Shown here: piece by piece, positions 1-5,880 of the stretch
Position numbering within the stretch: position 1 is the stretch's first letter
How the letters are laid out: each line of letters starts with the position of its first letter
Assembly (NCBI RefSeq): GCF_001530125.1
Contig: NZ_LDUG01000033.1
Location: forward strand, 1 to 42,132
Length of the DNA stretch: 42,132 bases
Direction: 5' to 3'
From: Thiobacillus denitrificans
GTDB taxonomy: Bacteria; Pseudomonadota; Gammaproteobacteria; Burkholderiales; Thiobacillaceae
Notes under the pieces: generated by a model
Database searches by the model: none
Told to the model about the DNA's origin: nothing
What the model saw: only the letters and a program-made list of their open reading frames with translations
Translations under genes and position numbers: made by a program

Positions 1-1
1 C

Positions 2-223
2 GGTGCGATGGCATTTCACGCATTGGTGACACTCTCCATCGGCGCGGTGCTGGTGGACCCCACCCATTTCCATCAATATCAGGAAGTGGCGCGCGCCGCC
101 TCCGAAGCCAAACACATGGCCAAACGCGTCGACGGCAGCAGCCTGTTCATCGACCAGCGCCGCATGCCCTTCGGGCGCACGCTGGCCGCTGAAGAAGAAG
201 AACAACAACTCGCAGCCTTATGA
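2..223 (+). CDS. C-terminal end of a degenerate GGDEF-type protein (partial)
   Basis: The reading frame is open from the left edge to the TGA at 221-223, so only the last ~73 residues are in the window and the true start lies outside. The fragment contains VTLSIGAVLVDP followed about 20 residues later by ASEAKHMAKRVDGSSLFID. This matches the end of GGDEF (diguanylate-cyclase fold) domains, where a T-x-S-I-G strand is followed by a helix with the A-x-x-A-K-x-x-G-x-N pattern; here the usual GRN is replaced by DGSS, as in degenerate GGDEF or Cas10-like palm domains. The GGDEF active-site loop itself is off-window, so activity cannot be judged. A short Glu-rich tail (AAEEEEQQ) ends the protein. 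The neighbour at 247-1173 is convergent. Family assignment is inferred from the pattern. Confidence 0.55.
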   Translation, partial: GAMAFHALVTLSIGAVLVDPTHFHQYQEVARAASEAKHMAKRVDGSSLFIDQRRMPFGRTLAAEEEEQQLAAL

Positions 224-226
224 GGC

Positions 227-245
227 ACGCGCGATGCGCGCGCGT
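227..245. terminator. Short GC hairpin between convergent genes
   Basis: ACGCGCG (227-233) and CGCGCGT (239-245) form a perfect 7-bp stem with a 5-nt loop, placed exactly in the 23-bp gap between two convergent genes. No T-run follows on either strand, so it is only a possible bidirectional terminator. Confidence 0.3.
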
Positions 246-246
246 T

Positions 247-1173
247 TCAAGATTCAACCCGCCCCGATAGCCCGTATCTGATTCCAATCATGCCGAGCCC
301 TGCCAGCAGCATCAACCAGGCATGGGGCTCGGGAACCGGCGCCATGGCCGTTTCGATCCATGGGATATAGGATGCCACCACGGTGCCGCCACCAATGGCG
401 CCAAACAACACATTGCTGCCGGGCAGGCCTGTCGTGCTGCCGTTGAAGGCGGCGATGCCGGCGATCTTCCACACACCGTTGTCGTTGACGAAAACCGGGC
501 TGCCGGAATCGCCGCCGGCGAACTGGGCTTCGAGCGTTTCACCGAGCGTGAGATTGGCCGCGATGGCCCCACCGAACACATTGCTGGAGGCATCCGCCCC
601 GTCGAAATCGAGCAGGAAGATTTCCTGGGCCGATCCGCCGTCGTCGTCCGCCAGCAATCCATCGACCTGGTTCTGCCCCACCCGCTTGACGGCAGCATTG
701 GCGCCGCTGGTGACGCCGTTCACGCCATCGCCCCCACCGCCGTAGCCCACCAGCGTCACGGTCCTGCTTACCAGCGCGCCGCCATACAAGCCGTAAACCG
801 GCACGCTCGCATCGACCGGCGCGGCGAGCCGGATCAGGGCCAGGTCGTCGTGCCACATGCCGTCCGCCCCCGGCGTGGTTCCCGTAAATCCAGGAAACAC
901 GGTGATGGATTCGGCAGCGTAAACCTGGCTGCCCGCTTCCGCGTTCAGCATGAATGACACCTTGCCGGCCGGCGCGGCGCCGACCACGTGCGCTGCGGTC
1001 AACACGTAGCGGCTGCCAATCAGCGCCCCGGAAAACGTGCTGCCGTTGACGCTGACCGCGCCCACCCCGGCCCAGGGCGAAGCGGCGACATTGGCATCGG
1101 CCGGACCGCCGACAATGGCATGCGCCGGCAGCGTGACGAACAGCGCGAGACCGGCTGCTATAAAGGGTTTCAT
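247..1173 (-). CDS. Trypsin-like (S1) serine protease with PEP-CTERM sorting tail
   Basis: Predicted secreted serine protease of the chymotrypsin/trypsin fold. Numbering from the longer open frame (start 1194): signal peptide 8-26 (MKPFIAAGLALFVTLPAHA), mature-like N-terminus IVGG at 27-30, TAAH with His69, DDLALIRL with Asp117, and GGDSGSP with Ser230, so the triad is complete. The C-terminus has VPEP (287-290), a hydrophobic helix and an Arg-containing end, the tripartite PEP-CTERM signal cut by exosortases. I place the start at ATG 1173 because it begins the signal peptide and has AGGAAA eight bases upstream; the ATG at 1194 adds only seven residues. By family knowledge the tail would be processed by the exosortase at 32320-33219. 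Its tail differs from the three neighbours: it keeps PEP (they have PEA) and ends GLSGRVES rather than in an Arg cluster. The protease substrate is unknown. Confidence 0.85.
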   Translation of the reverse strand: MKPFIAAGLALFVTLPAHAIVGGPADANVAASPWAGVGAVSVNGSTFSGALIGSRYVLTAAHVVGAAPAGKVSFMLNAEAGSQVYAAESITVFPGFTGTTPGADGMWHDDLALIRLAAPVDASVPVYGLYGGALVSRTVTLVGYGGGGDGVNGVTSGANAAVKRVGQNQVDGLLADDDGGSAQEIFLLDFDGADASSNVFGGAIAANLTLGETLEAQFAGGDSGSPVFVNDNGVWKIAGIAAFNGSTTGLPGSNVLFGAIGGGTVVASYIPWIETAMAPVPEPHAWLMLLAGLGMIGIRYGLSGRVES

Positions 1174-1229
1174 GGCAGATTTTCCTGAGTGCATGAATCC
1201 GTCTGGATGCCTCGCACGTGTTGCCTTGG

Positions 1230-1395
1230 GGAAGCCCTGAACAAGTCGTCACCCCGGCGGTGCGTGGTTGTTACAGCTTTAGCTGTTTACAACAACGGCC
1301 TGCCCCTTGCGGGTGAAAGCCGGGGTCCAGGTTCTTGATTTCACTGGATTCCGGCTTCCGCCGGAATGACAAATGTGGACTTGTTCAGGGCTTCC
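1230..1395. repeat. MITE-like palindromic element with 18-bp terminal inverted repeats
   Basis: The 18-mer GGAAGCCCTGAACAAGTC at 1230-1247 recurs as its exact reverse complement at 1378-1395. The 166-bp interior holds two further palindromes: an imperfect hairpin around GCTTTAGC (about 1265-1300) and a GGCTTCCGCC hairpin (about 1352-1362) within a GATTCCGG...CCGGAATGAC context. It has no coding capacity. Parts of it recur elsewhere: the end GACTTGTTCAGG... near 8448 and 36510, the start CTGAACAAGCCGTC near 11008, and the GCTTTAGC hairpin near 14700. It lies upstream of the protease at 247-1173 and may carry or interrupt its promoter. No clear target-site duplication is seen. Confidence 0.7.
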
Positions 1396-1589
1396 TTAGG
1401 CGAGGCGTCGCCACCTTGCACGGCGAAGTGGCGATTCCCTGGAATAAAAAAGCGGGCCGGTAGACAGGCTCGCAAACGGGTTCGACGATAAAACATGTCC
1501 AAACCCTCGGAGAAAAACGATGTACGCGCACCCGTGAGCCGCATGACAGCAATCGAATGCTAACCAGACAATATGAAGCCAGTCGTGCT

Positions 1590-1639
1590 GGCGTCCTTCC
1601 CCTGCATGAGCCGATTGGCTCATGCAGGGGAAGGACGCC
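1590..1639. repeat. Perfect 23-bp inverted repeat (hairpin, 4-nt loop)
   Basis: Positions 1590-1612 and 1617-1639 are exact reverse complements, separated only by GATT. This 50-nt perfect palindrome is longer than a normal terminator stem. It lies just beyond the UUCG terminator of the gene at 1719-2240, at the boundary with the repeat-rich region. Neither arm is followed by a T-run. It could be a palindromic repeat unit, a recombination site or an RNA-processing signal; its function is not evident. Confidence 0.75.
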
Positions 1640-1665
1640 AAAGAAGCGGCTCCCGAAGGAGCCGC
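1638..1665 (-). terminator. Rho-independent terminator of the PEP-CTERM gene at 1719-2240
   Basis: On the minus strand GCGGCTCC-TTCG-GGAGCCGC is followed by TTCTTT: a perfect 8-bp stem closed by a stable UUCG tetraloop with a T-rich tail, about 53 bp after the stop codon of the gene. Confidence 0.8.
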
Positions 1666-1718
1666 AACGGAGTTTGCAGGAGAGACGTCCTGCTGCAATT
1701 GCCCTGGTGGGGGTGTGC

Positions 1719-2240
1719 TTATGCCTGGCGGCGGCGCAACACCGTGAAGCCGACCAGGCCCAGGCCGGCGAGCATCATGGCGTAGGTTTTGGCTTCGGGA
1801 ACCGGAACAGCCTGCAGGACGCCGCCATAGCTGCCGCCCAGGGTGCCGGTGACGTTACCGGAAACGACGAACTTGTAGTCCAGCGCGGCAGGCAGGTTGG
1901 CGAACACCGACAGGGTGTAATCGGTCAGCGAAGTCTGGAAATCGCTGGCGATGATGTTGTTCAGACTGTCCTTGAACGCCACCATGAAATTTTCGATGGC
2001 GAATTCCTGACCGTCGAACTGCGGAATGTCGAGGTTGATGGTGACGGCAGTGCCGGCAGTAGCCGACTCGGGCATGATGTCGAAAATGTATTCGTCGCTG
2101 AAGGCAGCGCCAGCGGCGAACGAATTGCCGATGTTGACGGTTAGACCGGTCAGGTTCCCGATATCGCCTGGACCGACGGCGGCGGCGGACCCCACCGCTC
2201 CGGCCAGCGCGCACGCCAGCATGGTTTGAACAAGTTTCAT
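1719..2240 (-). CDS. PEP-CTERM protein, FxDxF type
   Basis: 173-residue predicted exported protein. Signal peptide MKLVQTMLACALAGAVGSAAA, then a short beta-rich body, then VPEA and the helix TYAMMLAGLGLVGF ending in RRR, the exosortase sorting tail with PEA in place of PEP. The sequence FSDEYIFDI fits the FxDxF pattern of a small PEP-CTERM family of unknown function. The start at 2240 is chosen because GGAGG lies 6-7 bases upstream and the signal peptide follows directly; a longer open frame to 2414 would run through the riboswitch-like leader. The gene is followed by a strong terminator (1638-1665) and preceded by a probable c-di-GMP riboswitch (2296-2394), so it is probably a single-gene transcript whose product is secreted to the surface or matrix. 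Biochemical role unknown. Confidence 0.85.
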   Translation of the reverse strand: MKLVQTMLACALAGAVGSAAAVGPGDIGNLTGLTVNIGNSFAAGAAFSDEYIFDIMPESATAGTAVTINLDIPQFDGQEFAIENFMVAFKDSLNNIIASDFQTSLTDYTLSVFANLPAALDYKFVVSGNVTGTLGGSYGGVLQAVPVPEAKTYAMMLAGLGLVGFTVLRRRQA

Positions 2241-2295
2241 ATAAACCTCCAAAATAAAAGTCAGCAAGCAGGTGCATCCAACAGCGCGTGGTGTA

Positions 2296-2394
2296 ACTGA
2301 CAACCGGCTGTCTACACATACAACGCTTCTCCCAAAGCTGCGCAGACCCGGATGCTTGCCACACCCGCCTCGCGACGGGTGTAGCTTTTTCAGT
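2296..2394 (-). promoter_or_regulatory. Probable cyclic di-GMP-I (GEMM-I) riboswitch
   Basis: Read on the minus strand, this 99-nt leader folds as a three-helix junction. P1 pairs ACTGA (2390-2394) with TCAGT (2296-2300). P2 is a 9-bp stem ACACCCGTC/GGCGGGTGT closed by the GNRA tetraloop GCGA (2370-2373). P3 pairs GTCT with AGAC. The joining segments resemble the GEMM-I consensus: GGCAAGCATCCGGGTCT against GACGCAAAGCCnCCGGnCT, and GTAGACAGCCGGTTGTC against the GTAGGTAGCGGGGTTACC type of 3' part. Length matches the known class (~100 nt). It ends 55 nt before the start codon of the PEP-CTERM gene at 2240. Deviations (a missing A in GCAAAGC, a longer P2) leave some doubt. I saw no similar leader before the other PEP-CTERM genes. 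Confidence 0.6.
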
Positions 2395-2579
2395 ACGCTC
2401 GCAGTGTCGCGCATCGATGTTGCAGGAGTTGGTGTTCATGGCGTGCCTGGCATGGCACGTTCGGGCCACATACCCGATCGTCGCCGGAACATTCGGACCA
2501 TGTAAATTCAGCGCCGCTGTCATACGCCGCTCACCTTGCTGCGCGAGGATGGGAACTTCCTGGCCAAAAGGGGAATGCC

Positions 2580-2816
2580 ATGAACACGCACGACACGACG
2601 ACACTGGAAGCGCAGGCCGATTTGCTGGCCGAAGAAGCGTTGCACGAACTCGGCGACATACCGCTCGACGAGCCTGACGAATATGCCGAGCAATGCGATT
2701 ACGCGGGCTGCTACCCGTGGCTGGAGGACGTCATCTGCGCCCATCCGTACGAGCGTCCGGTCCACCCGGTTCTTCACGACGAGGCTGCGGACCTGGAAGC
2801 GGATTTTTACTGCTGA
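2580..2816 (+). CDS. Small acidic hypothetical protein
   Basis: 78 residues, strongly acidic (many Asp/Glu), with four Cys: two within CDYAGC (residues about 39-44), one in VICAHP and one at the C-terminus. No signal peptide or membrane segment. AAAGGGGA lies a few bases before the ATG, and a T-rich hairpin terminator (2865-2888) follows, so it behaves like a real single-gene unit divergent from the PEP-CTERM gene at 1719-2240. I do not recognise the family. The Cys spacing could bind a metal, but nothing proves it. Confidence 0.6.
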   Translation: MNTHDTTTLEAQADLLAEEALHELGDIPLDEPDEYAEQCDYAGCYPWLEDVICAHPYERPVHPVLHDEAADLEADFYC

Positions 2817-2864
2817 CCACGCTGCCACCGCACCTGCGTGCCTTGCCCACACAGGCGCAGTAGC

Positions 2865-2888
2865 CGACCCTCTGTCGGGTTTTTTTAC
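2865..2888 (+). terminator. Rho-independent terminator of the small acidic gene
   Basis: CCGAC-CCTCT-GTCGG followed by G and seven T residues, 48 bp after the stop of the gene at 2580-2816. Confidence 0.75.
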
Positions 2889-3042
2889 ATCGCGCCCGGC
2901 ATCCGGCCCGGCTCGGCTCGCGCCTGAACCCGATCTTTCGATAAACCCGATTCATATCAATCGCCTGCCGCCGTCAGGCCGGCGCCAGGAACGATCCTTG
3001 CGTGCGCTTCCGGTTGTTGCCGTCGTCCCTTACGTCAACACC

Positions 3043-3067
3043 AAAAAAAGACCCGCCGTGAGGCGGG
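3043..3067 (-). terminator. Rho-independent terminator of the PEP-CTERM gene at 3205-4224
   Basis: On the minus strand CCCGCC-TCAC-GGCGGG is followed by TC and a run of seven T. It lies about 140 bp past the stop of the gene at 3205-4224; the interval holds a second palindrome (3107-3132). Confidence 0.75.
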
Positions 3068-3106
3068 CCAAAGATGCGCGTGAACGCATTCGGTGAAACT
3101 TGCCCC

Positions 3107-3132
3107 CGGCATCGCTCGAACGAGCGATGCCG
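3107..3132. repeat. Perfect 12-bp inverted repeat with 2-nt loop
   Basis: CGGCATCGCTCG (3107-3118), AA, CGAGCGATGCCG (3121-3132). It lies in the 3' region of the gene at 3205-4224, before that gene's terminator. It may be an accessory hairpin in the transcript or a dispersed palindrome. Confidence 0.6.
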
Positions 3133-3204
3133 TTCAGGGGTGGCTCACGCCTCAAGGCTGGCGACTCAGCGCGCCATTATTGGTTTCATTGATGACGGCA
3201 CGAT

Positions 3205-4224
3205 TTATTTCGATGTGGCCCGCCGGCGCGCGGCGGCAAAGCCGACCAGACCCAGACCGGCCAGCATCATGGCGTAGGTTTCCGCCTCGGGAACCGCCTG
3301 AACGTACAGGCCGGACGAACTCAGCAGGCTCGCCCCTTCGGGCAGTACCAGGCTGTTGTCCAGGGAGGCCAGGCTGAAATCCGCCATGCCGCCATTCGAG
3401 GCGCTGACATCGAGCGTGGCCGTCAGCTGGAAAGGCGTGCCGTAGGCAAAGGCGAACTCGCCTTCAATGTCCTGCGACAGCGTCGATTTGCCGTTGCCCG
3501 ACAGGCTGGAAGTCTGGCTGAACAGGGTTTGGCTCTGGTCGGCTTCGCTGCAGGCGTTGTACCAGGAATAGCAATACGTGCCGGTCGAGTAGCCGATATT
3601 CAGGCTGTAGCCTGCCGATCCGTTCTTGGCCGACACCATCATGCCGTCCAGCACGGACGCGAAACTTGCCGAGCCGAGGCCGGTTCCGCCGGATATCACG
3701 AACCAGTCGCTCCAGGTCGAAGTGGCGTTGGCGGAACTGCTGCCATAGTTGTAGCCATAGCCATTGCTGCCCGGAACCCATTTTGTTTCCGCATGCGCCT
3801 TGAGCTGGGCGACTTCCGCCGAAGCCTCGGCGTGGTAGCCGTAGCCTTTGCGATTCAGTTCCAACTCCACTATCGAGCCATCCGGGCTTGAATCGTATTC
3901 GCTGAAATAGCCGCTGCTCGCGCCTGCCGAGTAGTTCATGCTGCCGCTCACGTTCGATGATGCGTAAGGGGTGTTCAGGGAAGCAGCAGGTGGTTGGATG
4001 ACAGCGTAAGGGTCCCGCAGTTCGAGTCTGACACCGGGGTTCTGGATGAGTCTGACACCGGGGTTCTGGATGCTGATCGAACCTGCGCCTCCAAAATAAC
4101 CTGAGTTTCCGTTACCTGCTGTGAGTGTAACGCTTGCCTGGGCACCGGCACTGGCCATCACCATTCCTGCCAGGAGCAGGGATTGACGGACGCCGACCTG
4201 TTTTGCTGCTTTCACGCGCTTCAT
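3205..4224 (-). CDS. PEP-CTERM protein of unknown function, 339 aa
   Basis: Predicted surface or matrix protein. N-terminal signal peptide (basic MKRVKAAKQVGVRQ, then LLLAGMVMASAGAQA), a long Ser/Gly/Tyr/Asn-rich, beta-type body without recognisable catalytic motifs, and a C-terminal VPEA + TYAMMLAGLGLVGF helix + RRR sorting tail. AAAGGAAAA stands just before ATG 4224. Close after the signal peptide the eight-residue unit NPGVRLIQ is repeated in tandem, caused by a 24-bp direct duplication at 4024-4071. The last ~70 bases of coding sequence are nearly identical to those of the genes at 1719-2240 and 4462-5157 although the bodies are unrelated, which suggests tail exchange or recent spread of the sorting module. 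Function beyond being a likely exosortase substrate is unknown. Confidence 0.85.
   Translation of the reverse strand: MKRVKAAKQVGVRQSLLLAGMVMASAGAQASVTLTAGNGNSGYFGGAGSISIQNPGVRLIQNPGVRLELRDPYAVIQPPAASLNTPYASSNVSGSMNYSAGASSGYFSEYDSSPDGSIVELELNRKGYGYHAEASAEVAQLKAHAETKWVPGSNGYGYNYGSSSANATSTWSDWFVISGGTGLGSASFASVLDGMMVSAKNGSAGYSLNIGYSTGTYCYSWYNACSEADQSQTLFSQTSSLSGNGKSTLSQDIEGEFAFAYGTPFQLTATLDVSASNGGMADFSLASLDNSLVLPEGASLLSSSGLYVQAVPEAETYAMMLAGLGLVGFAAARRRATSK
4024..4071. repeat. 24-bp tandem duplication inside a PEP-CTERM gene
   Basis: The 24-mer at 4024-4047 (begins GAGTCTGACACCGGGG) is repeated exactly at 4048-4071. It is in frame and gives NPGVRLIQNPGVRL in the protein. Identity of the two copies suggests a recent slip event. 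Confidence 0.9.
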
Positions 4225-4278
4225 GATTTTCCTTTATTTAAAGTGATACGAGAGGGTTATTGGGCACAATAATGCCAA

Positions 4279-4298
4279 GCCGGCTCTGTGCAGCCGGC
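4279..4298. other. GC hairpin in the spacer between two PEP-CTERM genes
   Basis: GCCGGCT-CTGTGC-AGCCGGC, a perfect 7-bp stem. It lies between the stop of the gene at 4462-5157 and the start of the gene at 3205-4224, beside the imperfect palindrome TTGGGCACAATAATGCCAA (4260-4278). It could terminate the upstream transcript, but no T-run follows; a regulatory site is equally possible. Confidence 0.3.
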
Positions 4299-4323
4299 CC
4301 CTTCGCTGCTCTCCGCACATTTA

Positions 4324-4451
4324 GGGCACTTCTATAAATGCCGGTTTTGTCATTGCGAGCGAAGCGCGGCAATCCAGCGCATTGATTAAGCGGATATTTC
4401 TGGATCGCCGCGTCGCTACGCTCCTCGCGATGACAATTGATAGAAGTGCCC
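4324..4451. mobile_element. 128-bp MITE-like element with 12-bp TIRs and TTTA target duplication
   Basis: GGGCACTTCTAT (4324-4335) and its exact complement ATAGAAGTGCCC (4440-4451) bound the element. TTTA occurs directly outside both ends (4320-4323 and 4452-4455), as expected for a 4-bp target-site duplication. The interior is an imperfect long palindrome built of the GTCATTGCGAG...GCGGCAATCCAG unit and its reverse copy. A related interior occurs at 8336-8465. No protein is encoded, so it would depend on a transposase elsewhere. Confidence 0.7.
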
Positions 4452-4461
4452 TTTATTGTTT

Positions 4462-5157
4462 TCAGGCGATGCGACGGCGCGCGGCGGCAAAGCCCACCAG
4501 GCCCAGACCGGCCAGCATCATGGCGTAGGTTTCCGCCTCGGGCACCGGTGTCACGGCCACCATGCCGGGGGTCAGGCCAACGAATTTTTTCTCCACGAAC
4601 GCCAGCGAAGACGTTGCGCCTGTCGAGACCAGCAGCAGGTTTTCCACCGTCACGTTGATCGCCTGAACGCTGTCCCACGCGGACAGGTCGGTCGATGCCA
4701 GCGCAGTCCAGTTGTGCGTGGGCACGCCCATCTGGCTGAACGAAGCGGCGGGCAGAATGCTGGAGGTCACGTCGGTCAGCGGATTCGCGATATCGAAAAC
4801 CCGGATCTGGCCGGCGACATCGGCCATGCTGCCCGAGCCGAGCAACAGATAGTCGCCCTTCTCGACCAGATCAAGCGTGGTGAACGTCCAGCCCGCATGC
4901 GCCGATACCTGGATATTGATGGTTTCGTTGGTCAGCGCGAAACCTGCGCCGTTCAGCGATTTGGCCTCGAAATCGACCGGGGTGAAATACAGCGTGTCGC
5001 CTGACACGCTGGCCGGCCCGAACAGGCCCAGCAACGCATCGTCAAAACTGAAATCGATGGTATTGCCCGCCAAGGTGACGGAAGCTGCGAGAGCAGCTCC
5101 GGAGAGAGTCTGGCTCAGCAGGAAAATGCCGGCCACCAGGGGTTTTACGCGCTTCAT
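4462..5157 (-). CDS. PEP-CTERM protein of unknown function, 231 aa
   Basis: Signal peptide MKRVKPLVAGIFLLSQTLSGAALA, followed by a beta-rich body beginning SVTLAGNTIDFSFDD with GLFGPASVSGDTLYFTP, a pattern common in small PEP-CTERM proteins, and the C-terminal VPEA + TYAMMLAGLGLVGF helix + RRR tail. The start at 5157 is supported by AGGAG seven bases upstream and by the signal peptide; the open frame continues to 5394 but that part is noise from the repeat region. It is co-directional with the PEP-CTERM genes at 1719-2240 and 3205-4224. No catalytic motif is visible. Likely a matrix or surface protein processed by exosortase. Confidence 0.85.
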   Translation of the reverse strand: MKRVKPLVAGIFLLSQTLSGAALAASVTLAGNTIDFSFDDALLGLFGPASVSGDTLYFTPVDFEAKSLNGAGFALTNETINIQVSAHAGWTFTTLDLVEKGDYLLLGSGSMADVAGQIRVFDIANPLTDVTSSILPAASFSQMGVPTHNWTALASTDLSAWDSVQAINVTVENLLLVSTGATSSLAFVEKKFVGLTPGMVAVTPVPEAETYAMMLAGLGLVGFAAARRRIA

Positions 5158-5273
5158 GGATTGCTCCTTGATTGAAATGGATGTTCGAAAACCGCTCAGC
5201 CTGGCGGCGGTTGCAACTGCCGGTTCGCTGGACGCAATCGCGCCCAAGCCAACAAGACTCAGCGCACGCCAAT

Positions 5274-5762
5274 TGGAATCTGCAAAAAAAACGCAGCGCC
5301 GTACTGGCGTGCGCATGAGATATCGCGGGGCTGTTGCCCAGCGAAACAGAAATGGAGGGGGCATGGGAGATACCCCTTCCTGGCGCCCAGACACCGACGC
5401 CCACTGCTATTCACGCGCACTGCTTGTTACTTTATTTTGTGCAGCTTGTCGGGCCGGGATGCCGGTTCTTTCGTCCAGCCTGCCCTGCCCTGCTGCTTAT
5501 CAACCACGTGTTATTCGCCTTGCGGCCAGTCTGTTCCCGCCTGCGTCTCAAGATCGGACACAGGCTCACCCACACGACGAAACGGAATCTGCAATAGGAA
5601 ATGCGGCGCAGCACCGTTTCGGCGTGCGCATGAGATATCGTTGAAAAATCCAACGAAAACAGGAGATGACAATCCCTGTGAGAGGGCTTGTCCGGACATC
5701 CGACTGCCGATGTCCACTGCTTTTCACGCGCACTGCTTGTTGCTTTATTTTGTACAGCTTTT
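5274..5762. repeat. Imperfect tandem duplication, ~313-bp period, in a 720-bp gene-free stretch
   Basis: Two blocks recur in the same order. Block A: GGAATCTGC ... GGCGTGCGCATGAGATATCG at 5274-5325 and 5584-5640. Block B: CCACTGCT.TTCACGCGCAC...TTTATTTTGT.CAGCTT at 5401-5447 and 5714-5760. The spacers between blocks are not conserved. The stretch 5158-5880 holds no convincing gene. On the minus strand the copies lie downstream of the subtilisin-like gene and upstream of the PEP-CTERM gene at 4462-5157. The more distal A copy has become a good minus-strand terminator (5284-5313); the other copy lacks the T-run. Nature unknown. Confidence 0.75.
5284..5313 (-). terminator. Rho-independent terminator with T8 run
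   Basis: On the minus strand the imperfect stem CGCACGCC/GGCGCTGCG (one bulge, loop AGTAC) is followed by eight T. It would end minus-strand transcription coming from the protease gene at 5881-8271 before the PEP-CTERM gene at 4462-5157. Confidence 0.6.
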
Positions 5763-5880
5763 GTAATCCGTCGCGGGCTTCGAATCTAGTGTTCGGATGC
5801 TTCCTCGACTGTGGGGAATCTTATCGGGCCAATATGTCAGGGCTTCGTGTTGAAGTGTGGCCTGCGATGAGCTTATCGGC

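Noticed and set aside
2361..2388. Plus-strand terminator (ACACCCG...CGGGTGT + AGCTTTTT)
   Set aside because: It could work as such, but no plus-strand gene lies upstream, and the same bases form P2 of the riboswitch-like fold on the minus strand.
4260..4278. Sigma-54 promoter (TTGGCATTATTGTGC) before a PEP-CTERM gene
   Set aside because: The GG and GC elements are 9 bases apart instead of 10, and the sequence is better described as an imperfect palindrome.
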